64,000 nucleotides of DNA from Ricordea florida (GCA_949710005.1 OX453274.1:15225695-15289694), one strand, 5' to 3'. Counted from the stretch's first letter, positions 1 through 12,013 are shown. Made by a program: numbers and translations. The notes: generated from the letters alone by a model not told the origin.

Positions 1-129
1 ATATGGAGTTCCACCTAGAATGAGAGTAATATGGTAATACAATAACATACCGAAGATATTCATACAAGCACTTAACTCATTAATCTATTCATGAATTTGA
101 AGCAGTGAATAATAAAATATGAATCTTAC

Positions 130-170
130 CCACAGTAAGTATCTCGTAAAGAACAACGCCATAGCTCCAA
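130..170 (-). CDS. Receptor tyrosine kinase, C-lobe exon (kinase subdomain IX)
   Basis: A 41-nt exon reads (x)WSYGVVLYEILTVG, the helix-F region that follows the SDVW motif of tyrosine kinases. The acceptor is ttgttccag and the donor is GTAAGA. It belongs to the same minus-strand gene as the kinase exons at 19.9-21.6 kb, because their HRD and DFG motifs must precede this block. The intron between it and the exon at 19929 is therefore about 19.7 kb and full of mobile elements. The exon carrying the activation-segment end and APE motif should lie in between, but I could not find it. Identification as a tyrosine kinase is secure; the exact subfamily is not. Confidence 0.8.
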
Positions 171-179
171 CTGGAACAA

Positions 180-696
180 GAATGTGTAATGGTTTAGTAT
201 TCAATTGTTTATTTCATTCTAACCGCACTGCTGTTTGTTGATGAAATTTTAATTTCAACTAATATTTGTGGAAATTCGTTAAGGTACATGAAGCGATTAG
301 CCAGCTGAAGCTCAATCAAGTAGTTATTTCTAAATCACATTTAATCGTCATTACCTCGAATCTGATTGGTTGAGAGCATAAAGGTAATTTTCGGTAGTCC
401 AGGAACTTGTTAGTAGCTAATAGAAAATTTTGTAGCGGCTACTGTCAAGTTCAGTCGCGGTCGATTGAACCTCTGGTACTATATAAGAGGCAAGACAAAA
501 ATTTTTTTTATCAAAATAACGATTTAAATATACAAAAAGGTATCATCGATCTTCAGTTATGTGTCTGGAACAATCTGCAGATTAAAACAACTACTAACTT
601 CAGTTTTCCTATGATGTAACCAGTCAAGTATGTGTTATCCGTCACAGCCTACAGCTTCGAGCGGCAGATAACGCAGACCTTCAGTTTAAAAAATCT
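180..696. other. Intronic sequence without recognisable gene
   Basis: AT-rich intron of the kinase gene. Only short, stop-limited reading frames occur on either strand and I see no domain, RNA gene or clear repeat. Confidence 0.5.
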
Positions 697-871
697 AATG
701 TGGTTTAGCGTGGCCTGTACTTTTATCCGCAACGAGTATGCGTAATCCTAGTGGTCAAAATGTTGACGAATCACGAGGGACAACCAAGTGAGTCCAGAAC
801 AAATCTTGACCATTGTGATGACGCATTATCGTTGTCGATAAGAGTACATACAGACAACGCTAAACCACATT
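697..871. repeat. Foldback (MITE-like) repeat
   Basis: About 50-nt imperfect inverted arms: 697-747 (starting AATGTGGTTTAGCGT) against the complement of 820-871. A partial third copy of the arm (CTTATCGACAACG) is near 1075. No coding content. Family not identified. Confidence 0.5.
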
Positions 872-1551
872 CGTTTTGTTTTTTTTTACCACAATATCAA
901 TGTCAAAGAAAAATGTTTTTTTTAAAGCGTGATTAGAGTCGCGACGCAAAGAAAGAGCAAGCATTGTCGTCTATTACTTTCTCGCCATCTGATAGGTTTA
1001 TTCCCCAAAATGAGCGTTTCTGATTGGCCATTGCATTGTGTAACACATTAACGCGAACAGTGTCGTCTGGACTCTTATCGACAACGGAAAATTAGCCAAT
1101 CATATTGCGAGATTAGAAGCATTTGTGGGAAAATTTGTTATCTACAAGATCATGTTCAGCCCTTTATAACAATTATTAATGAACTAAGCAATATAAAGTT
1201 ACTATAGAAGAATCATTAGAGGCTTAAAATGCATCGTCATGATTTTATTTGAAGTCGAGTTGGAAATTGGTTTTCGTTAAAATAAGAGAGCCTTTTTTCT
1301 GCTCCTTTGATTGCCTTTCTAAAACCAAATAATATTCAAACTTTTGTGAGTATCATTAAGTATCAGAATTTCATCTAAAGCTCTGTGCGGATAAAGAATA
1401 AAAGCAAAATAGTGTAAAATACTCACACGTCACTCTGTGTTGTGTACGTTCCATACAACAGAGCCTCATACGCTGTCCACTTTACTGGCAGACGGCCCTA
1501 AAAATTAAGGGCACAAATGGATCATTTGATTGAATACTGAACTTTATTATA
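872..1551. other. Intronic sequence without recognisable gene
   Basis: No supportable ORF, RNA gene or long repeat. It contains scattered poly-T runs and one fragment of the foldback arm seen at 697-747. Confidence 0.4.
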
Positions 1552-1790
1552 AGGCTACGATAGTACGAGCGCTCTCATTGGCTGATGAGCGGGCAAGATT
1601 TTCTTGTAATGACAGGGCATTATGACAATTAATGAAAAAATTAATATGAGCAAAAGGCGTCACGTTTTCAAAGAAACTGTTTCTTCTGTCACTTCTGGTT
1701 TTGATCGCATGGTCAGGTGTGTTTCGTTTCAGTGATCTTGACATCAATGACCTCTTAGGAGCGCAAGCGCATAATTATTGAAAAACCCTT
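1552..1790 (+). repeat. Short interspersed repeat family, copy 1
   Basis: About 240 bp running from ggctacgatagtac to attattgaaaaaccc. Related copies occur at 19212-19452 (same strand) and, inverted, at 15551-15778 and 15838-15990. No coding capacity; probably a MITE or SINE family. It abuts the 5' end of the Helitron. Confidence 0.6.
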
Positions 1791-1910
1791 CCGTTTTTAC
1801 GGTGCTCAAAACTCATTCCTCGCGAAGCGAGGTTACTAATCGTGTCGCTTCCGGTCAGACCACGTGGCTCGCAAGCCCGAGTAAATCGAGCCGAGAGTTT
1901 TTTATATATG

Positions 1911-1948
<38 letters not shown>

Positions 1949-2043
1949 TATAAAGTGCAAAAGTTGATTAATCGTAAAAAAGTGCTCAATACGTGAACGT
2001 AGAGCGAAGTAGTTGTTGCGGGAGAAAAAACACACAAACAAAC

Positions 2044-2090
2044 TACAGGTTTATCCCTACAAGCATGTTTCGTGGTTGCCCACTCATCAG
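2044..2090 (-). ncRNA. Hammerhead ribozyme-like motif, copy A
   Basis: On the minus strand the order is CTGATGA (2090-2084), stem II GTGG-GCAA-CCAC with a GNRA tetraloop, GAAA, a short stem III (CATG/CCTG, one mismatch) and the expected UA cleavage dinucleotide near 2044-2045. The core order matches hammerhead ribozymes known from Penelope-like elements. I do not see a convincing stem I, and the stem III mismatch may weaken this copy. Confidence 0.6.
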
Positions 2091-2169
2091 GGGATATGGT
2101 GGGAATGTCCTTTACCATCGCTTATATACAAAGTAGTTAAATTTACATAATAATAGAGATCGTTAAGTT

Positions 2170-3657
2170 TCAGGTATTGCGTAAGAGGGTTTTGTTTCTG
2201 TGGCGGCAAGAAGACACAAGCTCATTACGTTTGTTTAGCGTGGATAGTTCGGGTCGGCAGATGATTAGGAATTTTTCTTTGAGGCAGAGGTTACATCTTT
2301 TGCTTGAGCTGTTGTATGGCGAGTGTGAAGACAGGATCCGCCAGGAAATAAAGTGTTCAATGTTGTTGTCTTTAAGGGTCCATATGTGTTTGCTGAGCTC
2401 GGTGGAGTTTCTGTGTTTAGCGTGGCGGAAAGATGCGGTGTGGTTTCTGTATCTTGTTTTGAAGTCGTTTTCCGTAAGTCCGATGTAGGTTTGGGACGTG
2501 TTGTTGTCTTTACGCGTAACGGTGGCTTGGTAGATTACCGATGGTTGTAGGCAGTTTCCGCATAGTGGGCAATTGTTCTTTTGTCGGCAGTTGCATGTCT
2601 TTCTTTCTTTAGTGTTAGCGGCGGCAGCATCGTTGGTTTGTGTAGATGTGGTTAAGATGCGTTTATTATGGTTGTCGATTATTTGTTTAGTGTTGTTCAT
2701 GCAGCTGTAACTGATCTTGATGGTGTTGCGGTTGAAGATTTTACGGAGCTCGTGGTCTTTTGGGAAGTGCTTATCTACTAGAGCGAGGGATTTGTGTCCG
2801 ATGTTAGTACTTGTGTTCTTGCTGAAAGGGGGGTTGCACCACAGGATGTTACTGCGTTGGCGGTTTTTTCGCTTGTTAGGTGTGGTTGGTTCGTAGTGTA
2901 GGGTGTAGCTGTATCCGCTTTCGTCGAGTGCTTTCTGGTATGAGGGGGCGGCTTGGTCAAAGGATGCTTTGTCGGATGATAGGGATGATAGTCGTTTGTT
3001 GATGCCAGTGGGAATGTTCTTTGTAGTGATTGGCGGGTGGTTGCTCTCGCGGTGGACGTACTGCAGTGTCGTATTCGGCTTTGTGAAGGGCTTATAGGTG
3101 TTTTGGTTGAGGTTGAATGTGACATCCAGGAAGTTAATTACCTGCTTGTTAGCTTCTATAGTAATGCGTAGTCCGTTATTTTTAAAGACACGGCATATTT
3201 CTTTCTTGATGTTTTCTGTGTCTCTAGGTGTGGTGTTAGTGGTCGCCAGTCCGTCGTCTCGGTAAAGTCCTTCGTTAATATTAAGGTGTTGCAGCTGGGA
3301 TAGGAGAAAACTTCCTACAAGCTCCCATGTTTCCGCGCCGTCGTAGCTGCCCATTGTGACGTCAAATGCTGCGTTACCTTTCTTTTGCCAGGGTTGTTTC
3401 TTGTGGATTAGGATGGAACTTTTAGCATGGATTATGATGTTTCTTTCGTGTGTGGTGATGTTGTCGTGGGCTGAGGCGAAGTCGAGTGCCATGTTATTGA
3501 GGTCTTGGCTGATTGACGGGTAGAATTCTTCAATGTCGAAGCAGATGAAGTTGAGGTGGTGTTTGTCTTTGATGGCTTTAAACCAGTCGATTACAGATGC
3601 AGTGTTTTTCCATTGATTAAAGTTGCATTTTCTTGCGATGTTACAGTAACATCGCAA
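2170..3657 (-). CDS. Penelope-type reverse transcriptase with GIY-YIG endonuclease (5'-truncated)
   Basis: The 495-codon frame begins inside the RT domain. FDIEEFYPSI is the first catalytic aspartate block, MGSYDGAETWELVGSF the next, and YRDDGL the catalytic YRDD box. Downstream is a Cys-rich segment (CNCRQKNNCPLCGNC) followed by the GIY-YIG domain with TYIGLTENDFKTRYRNH and STELSKHIW. RT copies the RNA and GIY-YIG nicks the target. The N-terminal RT portion is missing: the frame runs out of the palindromic junction at 3621-3669, so its first codons come from the junction and are not a real start. The rest is uninterrupted, suggesting a fairly recent insertion. Confidence 0.85.
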   Translation of the reverse strand: MRCYCNIARKCNFNQWKNTASVIDWFKAIKDKHHLNFICFDIEEFYPSISQDLNNMALDFASAHDNITTHERNIIIHAKSSILIHKKQPWQKKGNAAFDVTMGSYDGAETWELVGSFLLSQLQHLNINEGLYRDDGLATTNTTPRDTENIKKEICRVFKNNGLRITIEANKQVINFLDVTFNLNQNTYKPFTKPNTTLQYVHRESNHPPITTKNIPTGINKRLSSLSSDKASFDQAAPSYQKALDESGYSYTLHYEPTTPNKRKNRQRSNILWCNPPFSKNTSTNIGHKSLALVDKHFPKDHELRKIFNRNTIKISYSCMNNTKQIIDNHNKRILTTSTQTNDAAAANTKERKTCNCRQKNNCPLCGNCLQPSVIYQATVTRKDNNTSQTYIGLTENDFKTRYRNHTASFRHAKHRNSTELSKHIWTLKDNNIEHFISWRILSSHSPYNSSSKRCNLCLKEKFLIICRPELSTLNKRNELVSSCRHRNKTLLRNT

Positions 3658-3669
3658 GAAAATGCAACT
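3621..3669. repeat. Perfect palindrome at the Penelope inversion junction
   Basis: Two 24-nt arms (3621-3644 and 3646-3669) are exact complements around a single base. The palindrome marks the head-to-head join between the main copy and the inverted partial copy. Confidence 0.9.
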
Positions 3670-3933
3670 TTAAATGCAACTGGCGGATCCTGTCTTCACA
3701 CTCGCCATACAACAGCTCAAGCAAAAGATGTAACCTCTGCCTCAAAGAAAAATTCCTAATCATCTGCCGACCCGAACTATCCACGCTAAACAAACGTAAT
3801 GAGCTTGTGTCTTCTTGCCGCCACAGAAACAAAACCCTCTTACGCAATACCTGAAACTTAACGATCTCTATTATTATGTAAATTTAACTACTTTGTATAT
3901 AAGCGATGATAAAGGACATTCCCACCATATCCC

Positions 3934-3980
3934 CTGATGAGTGGGCAACCACGAAACAGGCTTGTAGGGATAAACCTGTA
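3934..3980 (+). ncRNA. Hammerhead ribozyme-like motif, copy B
   Basis: CTGATGA (3934-3940), stem II GTGG/CCAC closed by GCAA, GAAA (3953-3956), stem III CAGG/CCTG around a 14-nt loop, then TA at 3979-3980, where cleavage would follow. All conserved core nucleotides are present. This fits the minimal hammerheads known from Penelope-like elements. Stem I is not obvious in the flanks, so activity may need a dimeric or weak-stem fold. Confidence 0.72.
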
Positions 3981-4330
3981 GTTTGTTTGTGTGTTTTTTC
4001 TCCCGCAACAACTATATATATTTATATATATGTTTATATATATATATATATATCTATATTTTAAAGGTGTCCGTTCGCGGTCACGTGTCTCTGTTTACTG
4101 GTAACCTGGCAACAGGATTATCGCGCTTGCGCACAGCGACTGATATCTTGGTTACCTAGCAACAGGACGCATTTTGGTACCGGTTTGAACCGGCTAGAAC
4201 CGGTTTCATAGCAGAGGTGATAAATACTGGTTACGTGCCTCGTTATATACACAGGACTCTACTTAAACTAGCTATGCTAAATAGATGTTCCTGTTAAAAT
4301 ATTGAAATAAAATAAAATAAAATAAAAAAA

Positions 4331-7300
4331 ATGGCGTATTTCAATATTCACTTATTGAGGACCGGAGTGTATTTGATTACTCTCTTGAAAATTATGCAAA
4401 ATTTTGCCGAAACCGATTTCACTCGTCCTGCAAGTACATCCCAACTAGAGGATCGCCGACAGAGAATAAACCAAGCAGCCAGAGATCGTCGCCAAGCGCG
4501 TTTCAGCGCCGAAACATCAGTACAACGACAAGCGCGACTCGAAGCCGAGAGGGAGAGAACACGGCAGCGACGACAACAACAGACATCGGAGCAAAGAGAA
4601 CAACTGCTTGCTCAAAGAAGGCAAAGGAGACAGCAAGAATCAGCGGAGGAAAGGAGCAGGAGACTGGATTACCACAGGCAATACAAACAAAGTATGTTTG
4701 AAAGTGAATGTGTTAGTGATAGACAACGAAGACTTGCTTTAGCTAGACTAAACGTGACAGAACGATTGCATAACGAAACTAACGAACAGCGACAACAGCG
4801 ACTACAAATACTGAGACAAAATTCAGCAGATCGACTTAGGACAGAAACTGAATACGAACGATTTCAACGATTGGAGAGATTGCGGGGAAATATTTCTAAC
4901 AGACTACAAACAGAATCAGAGGAGGAACGGCAAAACAGATTAAGGATTTTACGCGAAAATACTGCTAACAGAATACAGACAGAATCAGAGGAGGAACGGC
5001 AAAACAGGTTAAGGATTTTACGTGAAAATACTGCTAACAGAATACAGACAGAATCAGAGGAGGAACGACAGAACAGATTAAGGATTGTACGCGAAAATAC
5101 TGCTAAGAGAATACAGACTGAATCACAAGACGAGCGGCAAAACAGATTAAGGATTTTACGCCAAACTACTGCTAACAGAATACAGACTGAATCACAAGAC
5201 GAACGGCAAAACAGATTAAGGATTTTACGTGAAAATACTGCTAACAGAATACAGACAGAATCAGAAGACGAACGGCAAAACAGATTAAGGATTTTACGCG
5301 AAAATACTGCTAACAGAATACAGACATAATCACAAGACGAACGGCAAAACAGATTAAGGATTTTACGCGAAAATACTGCTAACAGAATACAGACAGAATC
5401 GGAAGACGAACGGCAAAACAGATTAACGATTTTACGTGAAAATACTGCCAGGATAAGGGGAACAGAAACAGACCAAGAACGACTAAGAAGATTACAGTCA
5501 CTTAGTACTTATAGCGAAATGAGATTACAAGTAGAATCACAGTGTGAACGTAACAGTAGATTACATAATCTTAGATTAAACACAAATCGCGCTTTAGAGA
5601 TGGAAACCGACGAACAAAGATCTTCGAGACTCGAGACGTCACGACAATGCAGCGCTGCACGTAGGCAGGAAGTACAGTTAAACAGACAACACGAGGAACA
5701 GACGAGAGAGGAGTATCTTACACATGGATGGATGAATTCAGAACAGCGACTGCACCAGCAGCAATGGGTTCAAAGTAGCATGTCAGCTTTCCACAACAAC
5801 ATCAACAGCTTGGAACACAGACAGTGTCTAACATGTAAAGAAACATGGCCAACTGTGCAAGGACGTACTCTTCAGACATACCAGTGCCTAAGATGTAAGA
5901 GGAATAAAGAAACTACAAAACTGTTTTCAGCGGAGAATGACATGGATCCGGGCACAGTACCAGATGAATTACAGAATCTTACCGATGTAGAGGAGATGCT
6001 TATCGCTAGAGCTTGCCCAATAATGTGTATTTATCGTAAACATGGAGGACAGCGTGGTTACAAAGGACATGTGTTGAACCTTCCTCAAGACATTCAAGGA
6101 TTCATAACAAGACTGCCACCCAATGTAGAAGAACTTCCCTTCATTGTGATAAGGCGATATGGTGCAGACAAGAGCAGCAGGGACTGCAGAGTTAGAAGAC
6201 ACAAGGTGATGCAAGCACTGGCATAGCTAAAGGACAACAATCCCTACTACTCAGACATTGAAATCAACCATGAAGCTCTTGAGTGCCTACCATGTGATGG
6301 AGTTCCGACAAATTTGCCTACAGTTCATGTCCAAGAGACAGAAGAAGAGCAGCAGATACAAGAAATATGTGAACAGGTACCTTACCAGAATGACGCAAAT
6401 AGTAGTGAACAGGAAAGCAGTTCTTTCCTTCCTTTTCAACAGGTTCAACAACAGGAACAAGACGCTATTCGTGCCTTTATTAATGGCGAAGACCCACTGG
6501 ACTGGCCATCCAATGAAGAAGATCCCATCAATAAATTTCAGACAGAAGGACTAGCTACAATGGCCTTTCCTACACTGTTTCCACATGGAAGAGGAGACCC
6601 CACAAACAAGAGAAGATTAAGGGAGGTAACATTAACTGAGGGTTTTAAACACCTTATCAGGTATGCAGAACATTTCTCAACAGGGCAGTTTGTGTGGAGA
6701 TTTGCATCCCATCCAAGGTTTCCCTACTGGGCACTGAACATGAAGCAGAGGCATCAGTTGCTGTCACAAGCTAGGGTTTACCTCACTCAGAACCCTCAAG
6801 ATGCTAACCTTACCACAGAAGAACTACAAGAAACGGTTCGACAGATGTCCGCACAGCAACTAATGAACAGAGTTCAGCGTTATGTGGCAAAGATTCAAGG
6901 AACAAGACAATACTGGTATCAACGCTACTTGGAACTTAAAGCTCTTATAGAACAGAAGGGAGCACCAACATTTTTCTTCACATTTAGTGCAGCTGACAAC
7001 TACTGGCCTGATCTTCATAAACTGCTAGAGGAACCAAACAATGCAACACCTGCTATACGGATAAAAGCTGTGATAAACCATCCACATATCACAGACTCCC
7101 ACTTCGTAGCAAGACTTGAAGAATTCAATAAACATTGGTTGGATCAAGTTTTGTGCGCTGAATGGAAATGGCTTCGTTATGAATGGCAAGCTCGAGGAAG
7201 TATTCATGCACATGGTTGTGCAAAGCTCAAGAATGACCCAGGACTCTGTGAACTTGTAAAAAAAGCTGCTCAAGGGTGGAAGCTTAAGCAAATATTGGAC

Positions 7301-10217
7301 AGGCAACGTGAAGAATCCAACTATCAAGACATGGTAAATGACTTGACACCAGCGATAGAAGCAGGAATTGAAGCCAAAGCAAGAGTTATTCAATATGCAG
7401 ACTGGCTTCTCACCACCATGAATGAGGCTCTTCCAGATGGAAATTGGGCAGTACCAAACCCACATCCTTCCGCTATACCCATTCAAGAAACTGGAAATGA
7501 AAATGATGACTACCACTCTCTGGTTAATTCAGTGGAACGTCACACCAGGTGCAGTACAGCATATTGTTTACGTAGCAAACATGGACAACAACCACAGTGC
7601 CGATTCAATTACCCAAAGGATTGCACTGAACAGACCAGCATTGACTTTGAGCTAATTGTTAAGGCAGATAATGGTGGACAAGATGAACTGACAGAGCAGC
7701 AGATAACTGAGGCAAGAGTAAGAGCTTCACTTATCACCAAGAGGAATGATGACCGCATCAACTCACACAATCGCTTAATGCTTCAGAACTGGAGAGCAAA
7801 TGTGGATTTGCAAGCAATTGTTGACACTGACCAATGCATTCGCTATAATTTATGGCCAATTATGCAACCAAAGGTGAGCCAAGATCTCAACAGGCAACAG
7901 AGATTCTCCAATCTGCCATCAATAAGTTACGCCATACAGACAGTGCATCATCTGCTTTACGCCGAGTCATGATTAAAGTTGCAGGAGAACGTGACATTGG
8001 ATCTCAGGAAACAGCCCATATGCTTCTTGGAAAACCTTTGTACAGTTGTACTTGCAGCTTTCTCTGCATTTCTCTGGATGGAAGCCAGAGAGTACGTGGA
8101 GGACAAGATGGAGAAGTAAACCACGGTGACAGTGCTTTGGATCCCTCATTGCGTGATCATTATGCATCAAGGGTTCAGTGGCAAGACTAAGTTCCTGGAA
8201 TTATGCGGCTAAATCTACTCCAGTTTGCATCAGATTTTTATATTACAAAGGGAGACATAAGAAAACGTAAACAGGAGGTGATAATCAGAAGCTTTCCAGT
8301 GTTTTCTCCTAATCCTTCTGGTAAGAATTATGGTAAGTACTGTAAATTTCAGCTGGTAAAGTACAAGCCATGGCATCAATCAGTAGACTCTGCTTGGGAT
8401 GGACTTGAGGAAAGTGATGAAGTGTTCATTGAATGCTATAAGAATTTCCTAAATTCTGAGACTGGACAGCAGTGCATACCAACATTTGCTCAGGAGCTTG
8501 AACAAGCAATGGTGCACAATAGGAACAGTGAAAATGATGGGGATGAGAACGATGGTGAGGATGATGAGAATATGATGAACCAACAGCAAGAGGAAGTTGA
8601 AGAATGGATGCTGCTTTGTAGGTTTAACCAAGACTTCAGTAATAGCACAGCTAAAAATGATGCACCTGAGTTTGACTGGACATCTGCCTCAAGAAATATG
8701 CCTCCGAACCTCCTTCGGGAATCAGAGAAGTGGATAGCAAAACAACGAAATGAAGTGAGAGAAGCTGCAAACATACAAGAAATGGAAAGGCAACCTTGGA
8801 TTTAACAGCACTGAACCACAGACAAAATCTTGCATACAGCATTGTTCAGCAACACAAAAGACGCCTAAATGAAAATGTACCTACAGAACCTCTACACATG
8901 ATTATCACAGGAACTGCTGGAACAGGAAAGTCATTTCTAATAAATGCATTGGCTCATCTTCTGGGAGATCAGTGTATTCTCACAGGAACAACTGGAATTG
9001 CTGGTTTCAACATTGCTGGAAGCACTCTTCACTCTACCTTACAACTACCAGTGCGTACTCTAAACAAAACAGATTTGCAAGGAGCAGCCTTACAACGTCT
9101 ACAACTCAGATTACAGGGTAAACATTATCTCATTATAGATGAATTCTCAATGCTTGGACAGAGAACTTTGGCATGGGTTGACAAGCGTCTACGTCAAGCT
9201 TCAGGAAAACTCAACACACCCTTAGGAGGATACTCAGTAATGCTTTTTGGTGACTTTGCACAGTTACCACCTGTAGGAGACAGACCACTTTATTCACCAC
9301 CAGCAGCTACTGTGTTAGCACAACAGGACTATTCAGTTTATACTCTGTTTGAAAATGTGGTTGTATTGAATGAGAATGTTCGACAGAATGGAAATAACCC
9401 TGAAGCAGAGGAATTTAGAGAACTACTATTGAGGATGAGAGATGGAATGGTAACAGAAGAAGACTGGCACAAACTTCAAGAAAGAGCACCACAAAATGTA
9501 AACATGGAAAATTTCAAAGATGCGGTACGACTGTTCTATGATAAGGAAAATGTTGCAAGGTACAACTATGAGAAGTTGTGCAGACTTGGTAATCCTATTG
9601 CAAGAATATCAGCAGTTCACTCAGGTATAGGAGCCAGTGCTGCAAAGTCTGATGATGCAGGAGGCATGCAGTCTGAAGTGTTCCTTTCTCGAGGTGCAAC
9701 TGTCATGTTCACTTCTAACCTTTGGCAAGAAGTTGGACTGTGCAATGGGACCGTTGGCACAGTTCAGGAACTTCTGTTTCATCCAGATAAACCACCACCA
9801 TGCTTACCCATAGCGGTACTTGTACACTTTCCCCACTACAGAGGTCCAGCCTTTATAGATGATGACCCCCTTTCTATACCTGTACCACCTCACCGGTTTG
9901 AATGGGAAGATGACCACAAGAAACTTTCTCGCCATCAATTGCCACTTCGATTGAGCTATGCAATGACTATTCACAAGTCATAAGGACAAACACTTAATAA
10001 AGTAGTCATAGACATTGGAAAATCAGAAAGAGCAGCTGGATGTACCTTTGTTGCAACATCAAGAGTTCGGTCTTTACAGCATGCTGTAATTCAGCCAATG
10101 CCATTCCAAAGACTTCAGGGCATAGGTAAGTGTAAGCGTTTGCAAGAACGACTGACAGAAGAACAAAAACTACTTGACTTAGCAGACAACACATCCATGA
10201 TTTACCAACACATTTAA
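4331..10217 (+). pseudogene. Helitron Rep/helicase transposase, broken
   Basis: Rolling-circle transposase in N-to-C order: an arginine/glutamine-rich coiled-coil repeat region (to about 5460); a Cys-pair zinc-binding segment (CLTCKETW...CLRCK, 5826-5911); the Helitron Rep domain with the HUH-type motif SIHAHG (about 7200) and the Tyr-containing NYATKGE (about 7860); then a PIF1-like helicase with Walker A GTAGTGKS (about 8913) and Walker B LIIDEFSML (about 9130). Lesions: stops at 5327 (TAA inside the repeats), 6224 (TAG), 8188 (TAA) and 9979 (TAA inside the HKS-GQT motif), plus frameshifts near 7850 and 8800. The long conserved frames between lesions suggest a formerly autonomous element. 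Confidence 0.85.
4900..5460 (+). repeat. In-frame 69-bp tandem repeats in the Helitron N-terminus
   Basis: About eight copies of a 23-residue unit (core ERQNRLRILRENTANRIQ) with alternating EE/ED and SE/SQ variants. They encode a charged coiled coil. The TAA at 5327 falls inside one unit through a GAA-to-TAA change. Confidence 0.85.
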
Positions 10218-10674
10218 TTTTTTAATGAACTTAATCATTTTCAAGCAGTCAAGACAGCTGCTACATGTAATCATCCAGGTAAGTTGGAATCTCTTAAAAG
10301 TAGTACAATGTGTTAAAAGAAAATCACAACAAATTTGAATAACAGGTATATTGTAAACTCTCTCACTCCCTATAAATGAGCAGTTCTTCTCTTCAAATCA
10401 ATTCGTTTTCAGTCAGTTGGCAGAATTACGAGCTACATTGAAATTGGCCAATTTGATCTTAAGTATATTGATATTATAAAAAAATACCAAATTGATATTT
10501 TCCAGATAATAAATATATTATATTTCCATTATGAAGAGATTTCCAGTGTAGATTTGGCAATGAACACATTGCAAATTTTACAAGCACTGTTTGTATAATA
10601 CTGTTAATAGTAGTTTCATTTATTGGAAAATAAAGCATTTCTTATTACAAAAATCTGAGTTGTGTTTCTGATCG
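10218..10674. other. Helitron 3' flank, no gene
   Basis: AT-rich, no supportable ORF. It probably contains the Helitron 3' end, but I could not pick a hairpin-CTRR terminus with confidence. Confidence 0.4.
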
Positions 10675-11915
10675 TTACTGTATATCATTGGTTACAGTTA
10701 TGTTTTGGGCAATTGACATTTTGGCATTATAGTTTGTTTTGACAACTTCAATAACTCGAGCTGCAATGACTGTTTTTATAACAAACCATACTTCTATTAA
10801 ATTTCTCTTCTGCAGTTTTTAGAATTGAAATTTTCATATATTCAAAATCATATACTAATCTCTGGTTGGCTAGGCATATTTTGACTATTTCTGTAACAGC
10901 ACAAGTAAACTTTCCTCTGGTGTATACGGTTGACTACTTGATGTTGATTTCACATTAATTTTTTTAAAGCAATATGTAGTGCAGCCATCTTTTTCAGCAT
11001 ATGAACAATTAAATAACTCTTTCTTACACTGTTTTTATGATATGTTCTAAAAATAGCACAACAACCTACTATATAGTTGGCACTCACTATTACCAAACCT
11101 TTAATCAGTCTTTGTACAATTCAATTCTTTCCTCCTCCTCCCCCCGCCCCCCGATTTTTTTTTAATGTTATGACATTGGATCTCACACTTCTGTTGATAT
11201 GGCATCTCTTTTGGGGAAAGAGGAATTTTCTATCTATCACAGGGGGCACCAATGTAACTAAAGAGAGTACATGCACTATTCATTATGTTCTCAATTCTGG
11301 TTTCCTAGGAATGAATTAAATAATGTCTGCAGTAGACAAAATCCCTAATCAGACGATTCTTATTACAATGAATCTCATGCAATGATAACAATAGAATATA
11401 AACAAAAAACAATAGGAGCATTCAACTCATCCTCGGTGTAATTAGAAGCTATTGCGTTAAAAGTGATGTACAACAAAGCAGACGAAGCAATAGAGACTAA
11501 GAAAATAAAACAAAAAAAATCACTGGTTTTTACACTGTGGTAAACACAAGAATTCATATAAATCCTTCAACACTTCACCAGCAAAAGATTTACAATCATT
11601 TTCAATTTCTGGTAAGTGAATCTTATTGTGATACTTCATCGACTCTGTATTCCGGGTAAGGACATAAATTAATTCTATTCTCTCTGGTGCACTCTCAGTG
11701 GCAGTAAGAGAGCTACGTGAAGGCAAATTTATAAGCACTGTGTTCAGCGGTATACTGGTTATGTAATTTGCACAAGGTGTCACTAATTGAGTACCAAACA
11801 TGAAATAACGAATAAAATAATGGGGATTAGGCTGATAGCTAAAAGCATTGTGACTTCTTCAAAAACTAGCTTCGCGAGGTTTTGCGGGAGTCGTATTTCT
11901 AGTATAATAAATAAA
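10675..11915 (+). repeat. Left arm of a long inverted repeat
   Basis: Imperfect complement of 12331-13545 along most of its length. Matching landmarks include cattggttacagtt near 10685 and 13510, tttctgtaacagcac near 10890 and 13360, and ctagcttcgcgagg near 11868 and 12360. No coding frame is conserved. Confidence 0.8.
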
Positions 11916-11965
11916 TTACTAGAAATATGACTCCCGCAAAGCCTCGCGAAGCTAGTTTTTAAGAA
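11868..11965. repeat. Small hairpin at the inner end of the left arm
   Basis: Arms of about 42 nt (CTAGCTTCGCGAGG... and its complement ending near 11958) surround a short AT-rich loop. The same arm occurs a third time at 12332-12375, so this short terminal unit is reused within the structure. Confidence 0.7.
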
Positions 11966-12013
11966 ACTCATAATGGTTTTCGTATCAGGGATAAGACGCC
12001 AATTTATGTAATC

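Larger units (their letters stand above)
2041..4003 (-). mobile_element. Penelope-like retroelement, 5'-truncated, with inverted terminal copy
   Basis: A Penelope-type reverse transcriptase/GIY-YIG ORF lies on the minus strand (2170-3657). Next to it is an inverted duplicate of its own 3' end: 3646-4003 is the complement of about 2041-2350, including the last ~60 codons and the tail. The two halves meet in a 49-nt palindrome at 3621-3669. Such inverted partial copies joined head to head are characteristic of Penelope insertions. Both termini contain a hammerhead-like motif. The host site is a TA microsatellite in the Helitron leader. Confidence 0.8.
1816..10217 (+). mobile_element. Helitron, decayed, with a Penelope element inserted in its leader
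   Basis: The element carries a Rep (HUH) domain and a PIF1-like helicase on the + strand (4331-10217). The leader upstream matches, in inverted orientation, a second partial copy at 14590-15330: both share the block from TCCTCGCGA through a TA-rich tract to the start of the protein. This places the 5' end near 1816, with a plausible TC start. The 3' end (hairpin plus CTRR) was not identified, so the right boundary is only the end of the coding region. The Penelope insertion (about 2041-4003) lies within the TA-rich tract. Confidence 0.7.

Noticed and set aside
1775..2041. ORFs on both strands with alternating Ile/Tyr
   Set aside because: Translations of TA/TATG microsatellite in the Helitron leader.
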